A stretch of 64,000 bases of DNA, taken from the NCBI GenBank assembly GCA_964023275.1, contig OZ029917.1, positions 23,236,488-23,300,487 on the forward strand, in the 5' to 3' direction. This DNA is from Norana najaformis (lineage: Eukaryota; Annelida; Clitellata; Crassiclitellata; Hormogastridae). This document shows positions 1 to 11,400 of the stretch, piece after piece. Position 1 is the first letter of the stretch. Every line of letters begins with the position of its first letter. The notes below the pieces were generated by a model. The model made no database searches. It had not been told where the DNA came from and saw nothing but the letters and a program-made list of their open reading frames with translations. The position numbers and the translations under genes were made by a program.

Positions 1-137
1 TGTCATTGAAGTGCAAGCATGAATCTGTTCAAATCGGCTTAGGCTTAGCCCGACGAAGAGCCAGTATACATATTACCGTTTAGGACAACTGTGAAATTTT
101 TGCTGAGGATCGAAATTAATTATTTGAATTCACAACA

Positions 138-290
138 GGTGCAAGATCGAGAGGCATCTGCGAGTGAAGAACATGCAGACTGCCAGCAGGTTTCCGACTG
201 TGTACAGGGAACTTCACACGGCTCTCGGGAGGATCCGGGGCGTGGCCCCCAACGATTTCAAATCATTTCTTAAAATTCTATTGATAATTT
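138..290 (+). CDS. possible coding exon of an unidentified plus-strand gene
   Basis: After a good acceptor (attcacaacag at 127-137) the DNA becomes GC-richer and one frame reads ERHLRVKNMQTASRFPTVY, then RELHTALGRIRGVAPNDFK, up to a stop near 288. The alternation of charged and hydrophobic residues looks coding. I do not recognise the protein. The gene would start left of the window. Confidence 0.3.
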
Positions 291-464
291 GACTTTAAAG
301 GCTAGATCTTGTGTAAACGACTGGGGTGGTTAGGGATTAAAACCGACACCCTATTGTACATTTTTTATTTGGACTGTGGAGCTCGAGTTCTGACCAGGAG
401 ACTGAGCGTTCCTAAGATGCGAGGTACACCTAACCCTGTTGCTAACTAGACCTGTTGTCTTCAG

Positions 465-706
465 GCATTAATAACTCTAATGACTTTGGCGCCAGTATCA
501 AGTGTGCGAGGTATCAGTCGATGGTTGATCGAGTTTCAGTCCTGCGCCTGGAGGCCGAGACGCACAGACTGCCTGGCAAACGCTCAGACAAACAGAATCA
601 TGCATTTCAGACGCAGATGGTGGAATATATAAACAAAAGCTTCGAAACTTTCATTACTACAATTGATAAGGTAGAATGCACAGTTAAGCCAATAAAACGT
701 CTATAA
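465..706 (+). CDS. possible last exon of an unidentified plus-strand gene
   Basis: An acceptor-like tract (cctgttgtcttcag) precedes an open frame reading NNSNDFGASIKCARYQSMVD, then RVSVLRLEAETHRLPGKRSD, then FETFITTIDKVECTVKPIK, ending at TAA 704-706. AATAAA occurs right at the end (about 691). The frame looks partly helical. No family is recognised, and its link to the exon at 138-290 is unproven. Confidence 0.35.
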
Positions 707-1639
707 AACGTCGTATAATAATAGCATTCTATATATATACATGGCCACTATATGCAAGTAGACCGAAGCTCAAATGATACCGAATTTATAGATTTATACT
801 CAGTTTACGCAAAACTAAAAGCGCAGATCATCGTGTAATGGTGCATGGATATGACAGAAACTTGTAAAACACGATGAACTATAAATAGCTACATGCTTTA
901 AGGCGTGCATTTCTGAAGTCTGCTAATGTCACTTACATCTATTCGAGTTTTCGAAGTAAAACTTGCCAAAATAGCCTGAAACAGTTTCATATATTCAGTT
1001 ATTTTGTAAGGACTTTGAGCAAGTCCTTAACTCACGGCTCGGGGCCGTCAACTGATAGATAGTGGAGCCTAATAAATGCGTAAATAATTAAATCAGCGAA
1101 TAACTGTACATGTACAGCACCCTTTTTCGGCCTCGGCCTTACTACTGGCTCTAAATCGCCTTATTATTATTACAACTTGTGGCAGAGCGAGACTTATGCC
1201 ATCTGGCGATTAACCAGACCCAACAACAGCTGCTACAGCCACTTTTCTGGTGCTTCGGGAACCGCATAAGGTCCTTTAATGCCAGCTGAAGCGGGTACTA
1301 TTTCTGCTGAATCCACGGTTTTGTTAGGTAGATAATTAGTTCATAGCCCATGATTAGGCTACTCAACTACTTTAGTCTAAATAGATTCATAGCCTAAAAT
1401 ACGATGTAATAATTATTAAACAAGTGTTGAGAAAAAACAGCAGATGTCATATTGGTTATATGAAGAAGAACATCAGTCCCTTAAGCCAGCCCTTATGCAG
1501 CCATGGCTATAAATTGTTAGCAACTACATTTTTTTAGCCTTGGCATATGAGGTTGGGTAGCCAGTCCTCTACCTTGCTGTCTGATCTTCCACTGACAGTG
1601 TACGGTCAGTGTATTCATTATAGCTGAGTTGGCTAGGGG

Positions 1640-1760
1640 GCACAACTGTAGCCGAAATCTCCACACAATATATAATTCTCAGGCAGGGATTTGAACCTTT
1701 GACCTCTTGTTTGACAGTCCAGCATGCTAACCAATAGACTACTACCTTGCACACCACAAG
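1640..1760 (-). mobile_element. tRNA-derived SINE relic
   Basis: On the minus strand the sequence carries a pol III A-box-like TAGTCTATTGGTTAGCATGC and, 31 bases on, the B box GGTTCAAATCCCTGCC, spaced as in a tRNA gene. No complete acceptor stem is visible, so I call it a SINE head and not a functional tRNA. Confidence 0.55.
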
Positions 1761-3913
1761 TTAATTTTTGCACAAAATGAAATTGGGATTTTAAGAAAAC
1801 TTGAATAGAGACCTTCCGTTTCTTCTTTTGTTCCAGCACTTTATATATTGTGACACAAGACAGTGTCACTTCGTATTGACATCAACGGCCTATGATGCCA
1901 TACGATGTCGTTAAACTGCTGAACCGATGATGAATATGGTTGTTGCTGGTCTTAATGGAAACTTGTATGGAACCTGCAACCAGATATGGGTCTTTGGTCT
2001 GACAGTGCCTCTGCAGTTTCCAAAGTTTAAAGTATAGGCCTAAATGTGTCTAAGTCAGTGATAGGCCTCAGTTTAGAATAGACAACAGCGCAGACAGAGG
2101 TTTAAAGACAGAGCTACAGGAGTGGCGGATCCAGGATTGCTAACGACCTTCCCGGCCTATAGCTTAACGTATATGCTACAGCAGCCACGAGTGCATGCCA
2201 GTTTAACGACCTCGATCTTTGTCCTTAGAAAGATGATGAGTCTCTCCCTCCTTTAACCAAAATTTACCTTTAACCTACGGCTGTCAGTTGCAGTTGGTAT
2301 TGGGAAGTGTAACAAACTAGGCATAATCAGCTCTGCTTAATTTTATAATTGTGCAAAATCATCACATCAAATCATACATACAGATGGCCAGTTATTGCAA
2401 TATCAAAAAATAGAGCTGCAGGGAAGCCATCCATTAGGTCTATGATTAGCACTTCTTTAACTCCTTAGATACATAAACTTATTATCTGGATGACTATATT
2501 CGTTTAACCTAACTTAAATAAAGCAACTCTAAACGCTTGTCATTTCTACAATTTTTTTATATGAACTTAAACAACTGTAAATTGGTGAAAATTTCAGCAC
2601 TGTTCATTTCACTGAATATTTTGGTTTTGTACCAGAAGTCAAAGAATGTAACTGAAACTGTGTGCTGAAAGTTACCAAACTGGTCATTTAGGAAATGTGT
2701 CTGTTTATGCTAAATTTCCTTTATCTTCCAAAAAATGACAATACAAAACTTGTCAACTAGCACTACCATCATCAGAGTAACGAATGTAGACAGGAAAGAT
2801 CATACCTCATGTTTGAACATGAATTCATCATACTGAGGGCTAAATGTGTTGCAAATTGCACGTTTGATGTCTTGATCCTAACCCGCACATTGGTGAAATT
2901 TACGATTTATGGCGTTTGCGAACCTTTACTGCAGATTACCTGTGCTGCAGTATCATTATGCCCTTCTCGAAATTCAATCCACATGTTGCAAATTAAAAAG
3001 ACCAGGTATTGTGCAAATGTCACTTTGATGTCTAGATGCTTTCTACTTAATCATCTAAAGAAATGCTAAGTTTTATGCCATGTGAAATTTCATTGAAATC
3101 CAAATGGGGTGGTGTACAGTCACCCTGATACAAGTTGATTTGATGTGGAATAAGCTACATACAGTATCTCATATATCTGTAACTCAAATACGCACTATAC
3201 ATATAAGCATAAGGCTTCTGTAAAAGTTGATGCAAATATCATCCCAATTAGTATCAGAAACACAGGCAAAATGCAAACAAACTTTATGCATTTAGAAACA
3301 AACTACACTGTTTATGTTGAGTATTTAGTAGAAATAATAGCAAGGGTAACCGGATAATAACAGTAATAATAACGACTAAAATTAAGCAACATATTTTATT
3401 TATACAAGCACATAAGTGGAGGTCTCAACAGTGCTGGTTTTTATTGGCATTTGCTCACATAACCATAGTATACAAGTTGCAACATATTGTAAACATTTCA
3501 TCATCAAAACACCTTCATTTGCTTTTTTCACCTTTTGTCCTAACTTTCCTTTAACAGCAAATCCCTACAACAGCCATCATTATTACTACAACAATCATAA
3601 TCGTAACATTAGTTGTTAACACAACGTTATACCATGGAATAAAATTTGTCAAAAATATGGTGGTCAGAATTTCTTGGCTAGGGCTATCACAATACTATTA
3701 TGCTACTAATCCTTAAAGCTTTCCATTGGCTCTGAATAAAACAAGGAATTACATATTATTAAAACCGATGTGATGGTTTATAGGACACTGCAATCTGAGC
3801 AGCCATATAAAATATTGCTTAGTGGCATTAGACTCATCAGTATAGTGATAGCATAGTTCTTTACAGATAAGCCTGTTCCTAATTGAGCTCCAACATCATT
3901 TAGACTAACAAGG

Positions 3914-3965
3914 TTATATATATATATATATAATATATATATATATTATATATATATATATAATA
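3914..3965. repeat. (TA)n microsatellite
   Basis: An almost pure run of alternating T and A, broken by AATA joints. Confidence 0.95.
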
Positions 3966-5961
3966 TGCATATGCCCCACACTGCTCTGATGGTCTGACGG
4001 AATGAAAATTGTGTTGGGAAAGGATCAGTGGCTGGGTCACATTTCTGCAATTGAACATCTGTCAACCCTGCTGAGACTTATTTCTAATCTTCACTTAAGA
4101 CTTGCCTTGCTTTTCATACTTGGGTTGTCAACCTGTCTCACCAGACTGACCTGAAGTTTTACAAGATTCGTAGTAGCAAGTCTTTTATGCACCATCAATT
4201 GGTGGCTTGTGCATTAACATGATGGTGCTACATAATCTGCACATGATTAGTTAGATAAGCTATTATTTTGAGTACTACTAATTATATATAAGGCATAATT
4301 ACTGATTAGCATAAGTATTAAATAACCCAGCAAATAATTTTAGAATTTTTGTAATACAAGCTGGAAACAGTTGCTTAGCCAACAAAATATTGTTTTTATG
4401 TAGAAAGAAAATCTGGAAACCTGCATTGCAAGGCAAGAGCTCAGTCAATCAGCAGCCACCATTTTCCACTGTGTCAAAGCTAAGCATGTTCTGCTCATTT
4501 GTAGTCAAAGGCGCTGGCCAAACTGGAAGGAGCCACTAGTAAAAACACATGATGAAAATCCATGGTTGAAGCCCCTCATTTGTGCAAGAATATTCAGTCA
4601 CTAACCCACATGGCTGCACAAAAATGGAGGATAATCCAGGTCTTACAAACTCCTTATTCTGATGTATATAAGTGCTGCATTTCAAAATCATCCCAGTTCA
4701 AGACTTGCTATGTTTGCAATGTTCGGAAATGCCTCTACACCAACCAATAAAAACCTTGGAAAACAGCGGATGCTGTCCCTGCAGACTTTGATTTTCAGCC
4801 ATAATGATGAGCCTATGACTGTCTCATTCAAAGACCGCACTTCAAATTCCACAGCTGGACTTGTAAAATAACTGAAAGGGTAACTTACTAAAGTCTAAGT
4901 CAAAGAAACAAAACTCAGGTTCAGCAGCTGACAAAATGCACAACAAAATCATCTGGATTTTGTAACACTACTAATCATGAAACATGTTATGGAGCAAAGT
5001 GGTGCAGCACAAAGTATTGCACAACATAAGGCATTACATAACAATTATATAACAACATGATTTATTTATGATACAAAATTATACATTGAGCCTCATAATA
5101 CATTGTGTAATATAACACTATTTGGAAGAGGTCTATACATTTGTTTTTCCTGACGGTGTTTTAGACCAGCACCAACATAAGTCATGTAACATGATGAGTG
5201 CAGTCATCCCAAGAATCACATTTTTGACAAACTATGAACAACACTCTCAGTTAAACTTTATACATTTCAATGCCCAATTGTTCAGCTTTTTATTATAATG
5301 AGAGTTTGCAATTAAATCTGTATACACCATTACTTCAAATTATTCAAAATTTTTTTTAGATGATTCTTATCTATGGTTTACATAACTTGAGTCAAAATGA
5401 CATAAGTTTATTTTCCAAAACTTTTGCGAGTGCTAAAAACAATAGGCTGTGTCAATATTGTCATTGTTTTAGATCTGTTCGTATATTAGACGTCTGTCTG
5501 TCGGCTTTTAAGCCCAATCTAATAGTCCTGTTAGATTAGGCACAATACTCAGCAGTAATTCCAAAGATACCAGTATACAGAACTGGATTAAAGTTTTTAA
5601 GCAAGGGTGCTCTAGTTGTGCTTAGCTTTTTTACAACATTGACTGAATGAATATTCAGTATCTGAAATGATACATGCATGGAAACATAAGAAAAAATCCT
5701 CTGTAAAAATAATAAAAAAAATGTAACCACAGCTGTGAATTGACAATAATAACAGGAAAGTTTACTCCATTAATACTGTACTGTTTCAACCAAGATCCCA
5801 GCAAAAATCTACTAAAACTTCATATATTAATGAAACAGAACCCAAACTTAAAGCAAAACAAAACAAGGAGCACTTGACAACCTGAACTCTAATTTTGCAT
5901 TTGGCTGGTAACAGCTGAAATCCTATTTCACAACAAGGCTTACTGCATTTTTTTCATTCAA

Positions 5962-7134
5962 TTAGTAAAATCTATTTGCTGCAGATGGTTCAGCCTCTGA
6001 AAGTGGTTCCATGTTGAAGTAGCATTCCACCCGATAGTTGTTTCCAAAATTGCTGTCCCAGAATTGCTGATCACCAGTTGAAAACATGACTGAGAATTCA
6101 AGCCGACTGCCAAAACCGAAGTACTCTGGAAGGTGAATTGTGAATGAAAATCGATCAGTCGCTCCGTCATTTGATCCCGAGACGTAAGCAGCAGCATCAT
6201 CGGTATACGTCATCCATCCATTCACGGTGTGACGCACAATAACATTTTTCTGGTAAGTGATGTTTGCCACACGAATTATACCACTCACTGTGAGATCTTT
6301 ATCTTCAACAACACATGTCTCCAGTGACACTTTACGTTCCTGGACTCGTCGCAGAAAATCCGGACTGCATCCTGGCTGAGAGAAACAGGTGCATAGATGA
6401 CGAACCTGGACAAGGATTGGATGAGCATAAGGATCATCCTGCTTATCTTGCAGATCTAGATCCTGCATTGCTGACGGTGGCACAATCGGCGGCTCGTCAA
6501 GGTTTATGATATGCCGTACAGATGCAAGATCAAGACCAAGCACATCAGCAAATCGTACCGCTTTTTTGCGATGTGGAGTTCCTGGTGGCGTTTTATTCGT
6601 CTTGAGCGATGAGCAGCGTCTCATGTTTGCTGAACGGAGAAAGTCAAATTCCCGATCTTCATTATAGATCGTGTTAAATAGGTTGGTTGGTACCATTGTT
6701 TCTGTTGACCTGGTTCGATCCTCTTTGCATGTTGCAGCTGGTTGTATGTCAAGTCTGTCAAAGGATAGGGGGCTGTCATCATCATCTTGGCGCATTGCCA
6801 GCTGTTTCTCGCATTTCTCATCAGCAGAAATGCCCAAAATCAGACTGAGTCGTAGTTCTCGTTGCCGCATCCACATCTTGCGGTCTGATTCTTTTGGCTG
6901 TTCTTCCTGCTCTTCTAGATCAAGAGTACTGGCATTTGACTGAGCATCATCGCTTGCATATGTCGACTCTTCACAATCGCTCATTGATAGTGAAAATGTT
7001 GCTAGACGTCTCCCTTGCTCGTTCTTCTGATCGCTGCTTTCACGCAAGTCGTTCGACTCCTCAGAGTCAGAAGTACAAGCTTTTCCATTCCCAGATTCCT
7101 CATTACTGTTTGAAGTCGACTCATTCTCATTCAT
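5962..7134 (-). CDS. PPP1R3: protein phosphatase 1 regulatory subunit 3-like (glycogen targeting, CBM21)
   Basis: The 390-residue protein should bring the PP1 catalytic subunit to glycogen, promoting dephosphorylation of glycogen synthase and phosphorylase. An acidic, Ser-rich N-terminus (residues 1-130) precedes the PP1-binding RVxF motif (AVRFADVLGLDL, about residue 192), which has a basic lead-in. A CBM21 domain spans about 249-373, with WMTYTDD, DRFSFTIHLP and the hallmark FWDSNFGNNYRV, which binds glycogen and PP1 substrates. The first in-frame ATG (7134) follows a likely acceptor (ctccagcag, ending near 7145), so a 5' UTR intron is probable. The coding part is one exon, as in vertebrate PPP1R3B, C and D. 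I cannot choose a single orthologue. Confidence 0.93.
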   Translation of the reverse strand: MNENESTSNSNEESGNGKACTSDSEESNDLRESSDQKNEQGRRLATFSLSMSDCEESTYASDDAQSNASTLDLEEQEEQPKESDRKMWMRQRELRLSLILGISADEKCEKQLAMRQDDDDSPLSFDRLDIQPAATCKEDRTRSTETMVPTNLFNTIYNEDREFDFLRSANMRRCSSLKTNKTPPGTPHRKKAVRFADVLGLDLASVRHIINLDEPPIVPPSAMQDLDLQDKQDDPYAHPILVQVRHLCTCFSQPGCSPDFLRRVQERKVSLETCVVEDKDLTVSGIIRVANITYQKNVIVRHTVNGWMTYTDDAAAYVSGSNDGATDRFSFTIHLPEYFGFGSRLEFSVMFSTGDQQFWDSNFGNNYRVECYFNMEPLSEAEPSAANRFY

Positions 7135-7447
7135 CGTAGCTGACCTGCTGGAGTTAAACACTGATATTCAAATGGTTTAGGAAAATGCAGTCTTAATTAA
7201 GGCCAAGATGTTCCAAAGAAAAACTACAATTTACAAGAAAACACAGATTTCTTAATAAAATTCAAGTTCAATGTGCATTAATCACTGCTGCATGTAAAGT
7301 ATCATGTAAACAATAGTTTGAAGTATTTTAAAATTGATTACTTGTCTTCAATACCTGATGAACTTAGGGCCCTTTTGTGAGACACAAACAGAATAAATTC
7401 TACTTTGAATAAAGAAACTACTTCTGTCACAATAAAAATTTTCCTCA

Positions 7448-8012
7448 CAGGAGCCAAAGTTTTGATCACTGACTTTAGAGGACCTCAATGACTTGCACAT
7501 AAGCAGCAAACAGAAGAATAAGCAAGGCAAACAGATGTCTAGCAATGTTTACGCTACCAGTGAGCGATTGTGAAGAGTTAACACATGCAAATGATGATGC
7601 TCAGTCAAATGCCAGTACTCTCAATCTAGTAATTGTAATCGTAATCGTAATTCCGAGATTTCTACAGTGCCCAAAGAAAGCAGCGCCGCAGGGACCAGCT
7701 TATTCATAGGCGCTCAGTCAAAACAAAATCGATAGGCAAAAGGGTTCAGTTCCAGGTCAAGATCCAAAAGTCAGACGGAGAGACAGTGTGGCATCTATGG
7801 GGGGTGGTGTTTGGGTTTGGAGAGGAGAGAGAGATAAGAGGAAGAACAGCCAACAGAGTCTGATCACAAGATATGGCTGTGGCAACTGGAACTACAACTC
7901 AGTCTGATTCTGGGCATTCTGCTGATCCACTGATGAGAAATGCGAGAAACAGCTGGCAGTGCGACAAGATGATGATGACAGCCTCCTAGCCTTTGACAAA
8001 GTGAAGCATCAA
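7448..8012 (+). pseudogene. inverted, decayed partial copy of the PPP1R3-like exon
   Basis: Plus-strand DNA here matches the N-terminal half of the neighbouring PPP1R3-like coding exon (about 7080-6745, minus strand). Stretches such as agcgattgtgaagag and gatgctcagtcaaatgccag are shared, as are gaagaacagcc and cagtctgatt. The copy has stops and indels. It is split by a repeat at 7628-7841; the two halves are contiguous in the parent gene. It lies only about 300 bases from the gene, in inverted orientation. Confidence 0.85.
7628..7841 (-). mobile_element. LINE 3'-end or SINE copy inserted in the PPP1R3 pseudogene
   Basis: Read on the minus strand it holds gatcttgacctggaac, tgcctatcgat, gcgcctatgaataagctgg and then a short-repeat tail (attacgattacgattacaatt). 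The same order is found at 23562-23690 and 50044-50180. Such tails are usual for CR1/L2-type LINEs and their SINEs. It interrupts the pseudogene, so it is younger than the duplication. Confidence 0.75.
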
Positions 8013-8099
8013 ATTTTGCCACTCCTCTAAAGCTCTCTAACCAATCCAATCTATGCTGCACCTTGTCACATGAACAATCAGACAATTATTTTTTGGAAA

Positions 8100-8335
8100 T
8101 TTTCTGATCCTCCATGCCACCTCTCAGTCATCCAGTATCAATCACCTCAAGCCCCTCTGTCTATCTATCATTCCTCAGGTTTTCCATTCAAGACTATGTT
8201 TCACCTTCTCAAGAAACCTTACCTTGATTTATCCAATCTGCTACTTTTTAAACAACCCCTCTGACTTGATGCATCACTTGTGAATAAGCTTGTGCCCTGC
8301 ACTTAGCTTTTAAGTAATGCTTTAGAAATTTAGGG
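8100..8335 (+). mobile_element. LINE 3'-end relic
   Basis: The plus strand reads PFKTMFHLLKKPYLDLSNLL, resembling the last residues of CR1/L2-type ORF2 (FKTxLKTHLF). It is followed by cttgtgaataagcttgtgcc, a segment shared with the repeat family at 7628, 23562 and 50044. This suggests that family represents the 3' end of this LINE. Confidence 0.5.
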
Positions 8336-8660
8336 GTGTGCGATAGTTTAGTGGTTAACATGACAGACCATCAACCCCAAGCTCGGGAATTCAAAAACCC
8401 ACCAAGGCAGAAAGATATTTTTGAAATTTCAGCTCCATTTGTGACCCTAGTTAACTAGGCTTTGAAATGATGAGTACATCGATTATGCACTGTCAGTGAG
8501 AAGACAAGGGGCAAGGGAGAGAACTGGCCATCTGCCCTCACATGTAGAGGCCAAGAAAAACAAAGTCACTAACATTTCATACCCATGGCTGCCGCCTGGA
8601 GTTAGATTAAGGACCACTCTTCTTCTTAGAAATTTACAGTTTACAATTACAGTTAAGATC
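8335..8660 (+). mobile_element. tRNA-derived SINE candidate
   Basis: It begins ggtgtgcgatagtttagtgg, an A-box-like start, with a degenerate B box (gggaattcaaaaaccc) about 30 bases on. The downstream part has no coding sense. The head resembles that of the SINE near 1640-1760. Confidence 0.4.
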
Positions 8661-9138
8661 ACTAAATGAAAAAGGCAAGTTTCCTCACAAGCTGTGATAA
8701 ATTTTCTTCCCAACAAAATGTACATTTACCAATACCTTCTTGCACATTACACAAAAAATTGATGCAATTCACTGCAAACAAATTTATGAAACATTTACAT
8801 TTGAGTTTTTGAGTTCAAAACCTTGCCCACTGACTTCACCATAGCCCCTCCTTTTGCAGAATCTGCCCTCATCCCAAATGTTTTTAATATCCCACTTTGG
8901 TGCTGTGACACTGAAACACTTGTGATCAGTTTATTCATGATCAGTCAATCAAATTGGAATATGCCAACTTCATCACCAGTAGCCTCTTTAATATCCCCAA
9001 AACTGCACTCCAAATAATCATGCAAAATCTGCCTGTGAGTGTCTGATTAATACTTGCTCCTTGTTGCATAAACTGGCTTCTTATGAAGCCATAAATTTCG
9101 ATACAGTATTTTAAAGCGCAGTTGGAAGCTCTGCATAG
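8661..9138. other. intergenic spacer, nothing recognised
   Basis: AT-rich sequence with no ORF of interest, lying between the SINE candidate and the long-TIR element. Confidence 0.5.
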
Positions 9139-10745
9139 AGGTCAATCCAGCTCAACTCAACCAATTCTGAGAAAAGATCCCACTCGACCATCTCAGAATT
9201 GGCTGAAATTTTAACCACATGTTGCAAGATGTATTGGATGGAAAAACCAACATTTTTCTGCAATATTTAAATACTTTCCAAGATATCGTTGATTCCGTGA
9301 CCCCACCCTCCGAAGGCATTTCGCGAAACTTTGTGATGTCCACTTTTTGAGAACTGATATCTCTAGAACTGTTAGACTAAATCAGGTGATTTGTTTTCTC
9401 TTTGTACAGTTTCTTGCATAGATTACAAAAATGTAATAATTATTATAATGTGTCCCATAATTTCAGCTGTATTAAATGTCAAAAGTGCCTTCATATTCAT
9501 TTTATTTCTAAATTTTGCAATATTCAGTGATCAATATCTCCACATATACCAGACACAATGCATTAAATTTTTATAAGTATACTGTCTATGTAGCTGGCAA
9601 TTACTTGGCAAAGTTTGACTTGATTACTTGTTCACATCTGCTGGATATAGTAGGTCAAAGTTCACCAAATCTGACGAGGGGCATCAAAAAGAAAAAATAT
9701 TCCCAAAAAGGGTCATAAAAATATTTTTTTAATTGCATTTTCTGACAGAGCATAGATCAAATGATAAGTGTTCCAAAAATCCCGATGGGGTTTTTTGTTT
9801 TAAGGAGTTTTTCAGTGCGTCAAACATGGTCATTTTTGGTATCGTGAGTTGCAATTATATGTGGTGTTTGACAGACTTGTGACCCAAATATATCAATATC
9901 AAAACTGTGAAACCACTGGTAACTTTTTAAACTATAATGCAACATATCTAAGTAATTTTACTAAAAATACAGTTAACATAAACATTTTTTATCATATTTA
10001 AAGTGAATTTATGAATAAAATTTAATTTTTTTTTTGGTGGTCTATCTAATTACATATGATGAAATATTCTGTGAAACTGCCAAACATGTAACAGTATCAA
10101 GATAATGTCATTTATGCATACAGCATCGTATATTTTGAAAGTTTTTCTGTACATAAGATTAAAAATTTATGCATACAGCATCGTATATTTTGAAAGTTTT
10201 TCTGTACATAAGATTAAAAATTTATGCATACAGCATCGTATATTTTGAAAGTTTTTCTGTACATAAGATTAAAATTTTGTTGTTACAGTCTTCCATACTG
10301 AATCATCCAGCTGGTACTGACGTGCTCTATTACTGTGTGCTCGAGGTGCTTGCACAAAATGAAGGTCAAGTTGGAATGGAACCCAGCATATATGAATATG
10401 AAGGTGCACTATTGACATTTAATACAGCTGAAATTATGGGACACATTATAATAATTATTACACTTTTGTAATCTATGCAAGAAACTGTACAAATAGAAAA
10501 AAATCACCTGATTTAGTCTAACAGTTCTAGAGATATCAGTTCTCAAAAAGTGGACATCACAAAGTTTCGCGAAATGCCTTTGGAGGGTGGGGTCACGGAA
10601 TCAACGATATCTTGGAAAGTATTTTAAATATTGCAGACAAAATTTGGGCTTTTCCATCCAATACACCTTGCAACATGTGGTTAAAATTTCAGCTAATTCT
10701 GAGATGCTCGAGTGGGAGGCATTGGTTGAGTTGAGCTGGAATGAC
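9139..10745. mobile_element. DNA element with long terminal inverted repeats (about 350 bp)
   Basis: The left arm (about 9139-9490) and the right arm (about 10395-10745) are reverse complements. Shared runs include catttcgcgaaactttgtga, gttctagagatatcagttct (right arm) and taatttcagctgtattaaat (left arm). Ends read ggtcaatccagctcaactc on the left and, inverted, ggtcattccagctcaactc on the right. The core of about 900 bp has no transposase ORF and holds a 55-bp tandem repeat. It is probably a non-autonomous or deleted DNA transposon; I cannot assign the superfamily. Confidence 0.85.
10111..10275. repeat. tandem repeat, 55 bp x 3
   Basis: The unit begins tttatgcatacagcatcgta and ends acataagattaaaaa. 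Copies start at 10111, 10166 and 10221 and are essentially identical, which implies recent expansion. It lies in the core of the long-TIR element. Confidence 0.95.
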
Positions 10746-11029
10746 CCATAGGCTATTTATTACAAACCAAAAAGCTAAAAATCTTGAAATTCTGGAATAA
10801 TTTGTGAGAAAACTAAACATTACGACTAGACGACATTTCCAGGATAATATGTTGGAAAGAACTTCCTAATTACCAGCCCTTCTAGGACCATAAAATATCT
10901 TGGTAGATGCTACACACCTTTGCAATTAATAGTACACCATTGCCCTTCTAAGGTATTTCACTGCTGATAAATTTGGCAACCTTCTGTAATAAGTCTATAT
11001 AATATTTCCATCCGAAATCAATTCACCTT

Positions 11030-11400
11030 GACCTGGTCACTAAGCTTTGCATCTTCAACACACCCGCACGGCAAAACACACCAACAGTCTAAACCTCCTA
11101 CCTCGACAAGCGTGCTCCTCTGCACGTCGAATTAAATTTCGCCTCTCAGACCAGCCCGAGACCTTCGCGCTAACAGTGCCAATTCGTCTGTGCAAAGAGG
11201 GAAGGGTATAAGCGCCTCAGAACCGACGGACACCCGTGGTGGTAGGACACGTTCGGCGGACTACGGCGCAAAGCACAACCAGCGACGTCAGCTGTAAAAC
11301 CCGTCTTGACGGCGATCGAAGGCCTGAGTATAAGTAACTTGTTGGCGTGGTCCAATTGAAGGACGTCAGAAGACTAAGTTTTTTATCTGGACATCAAACC
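11030..11400 (-). promoter_or_regulatory. CpG-dense block, likely promoter and 5' UTR exon of the PPP1R3-like gene
   Basis: CpG dinucleotides are dense here (for example around 11120-11180 and 11220-11320), while the flanking DNA is CpG-poor. On the minus strand a good donor (GTCGAG/gtaggag, exon end near 11105) could splice to the acceptor just before the PPP1R3-like ATG, about 4 kb away. That link is inference from position and splice signals. Confidence 0.4.

Larger units (their letters stand above)
707..5961. other. intergenic DNA, mostly unrecognised
   Basis: I see no convincing gene here. It holds a tRNA-like SINE near 1640-1760, a TA microsatellite (3914-3965), and an open but unrecognised plus-strand stretch (4560-4870) encoding a Ser/Asn-rich sequence with no motif I know. 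The rest is AT-rich and featureless. The 3' UTR of the PPP1R3-like gene should occupy part of 5040-5961; AATAAA on the minus strand occurs near 5290. Confidence 0.5.

Noticed and set aside
1640..1760. Functional tRNA gene
   Set aside because: A and B boxes are present but no paired acceptor stem; SINE head is more likely.
6315..7139. Plus-strand ORFs over the PPP1R3-like exon
   Set aside because: Antisense shadows; the minus frame has clear RVxF and CBM21 motifs.
7864..8085. Minus-strand 73-residue ORF
   Set aside because: Antisense reading of the PPP1R3 pseudogene copy.
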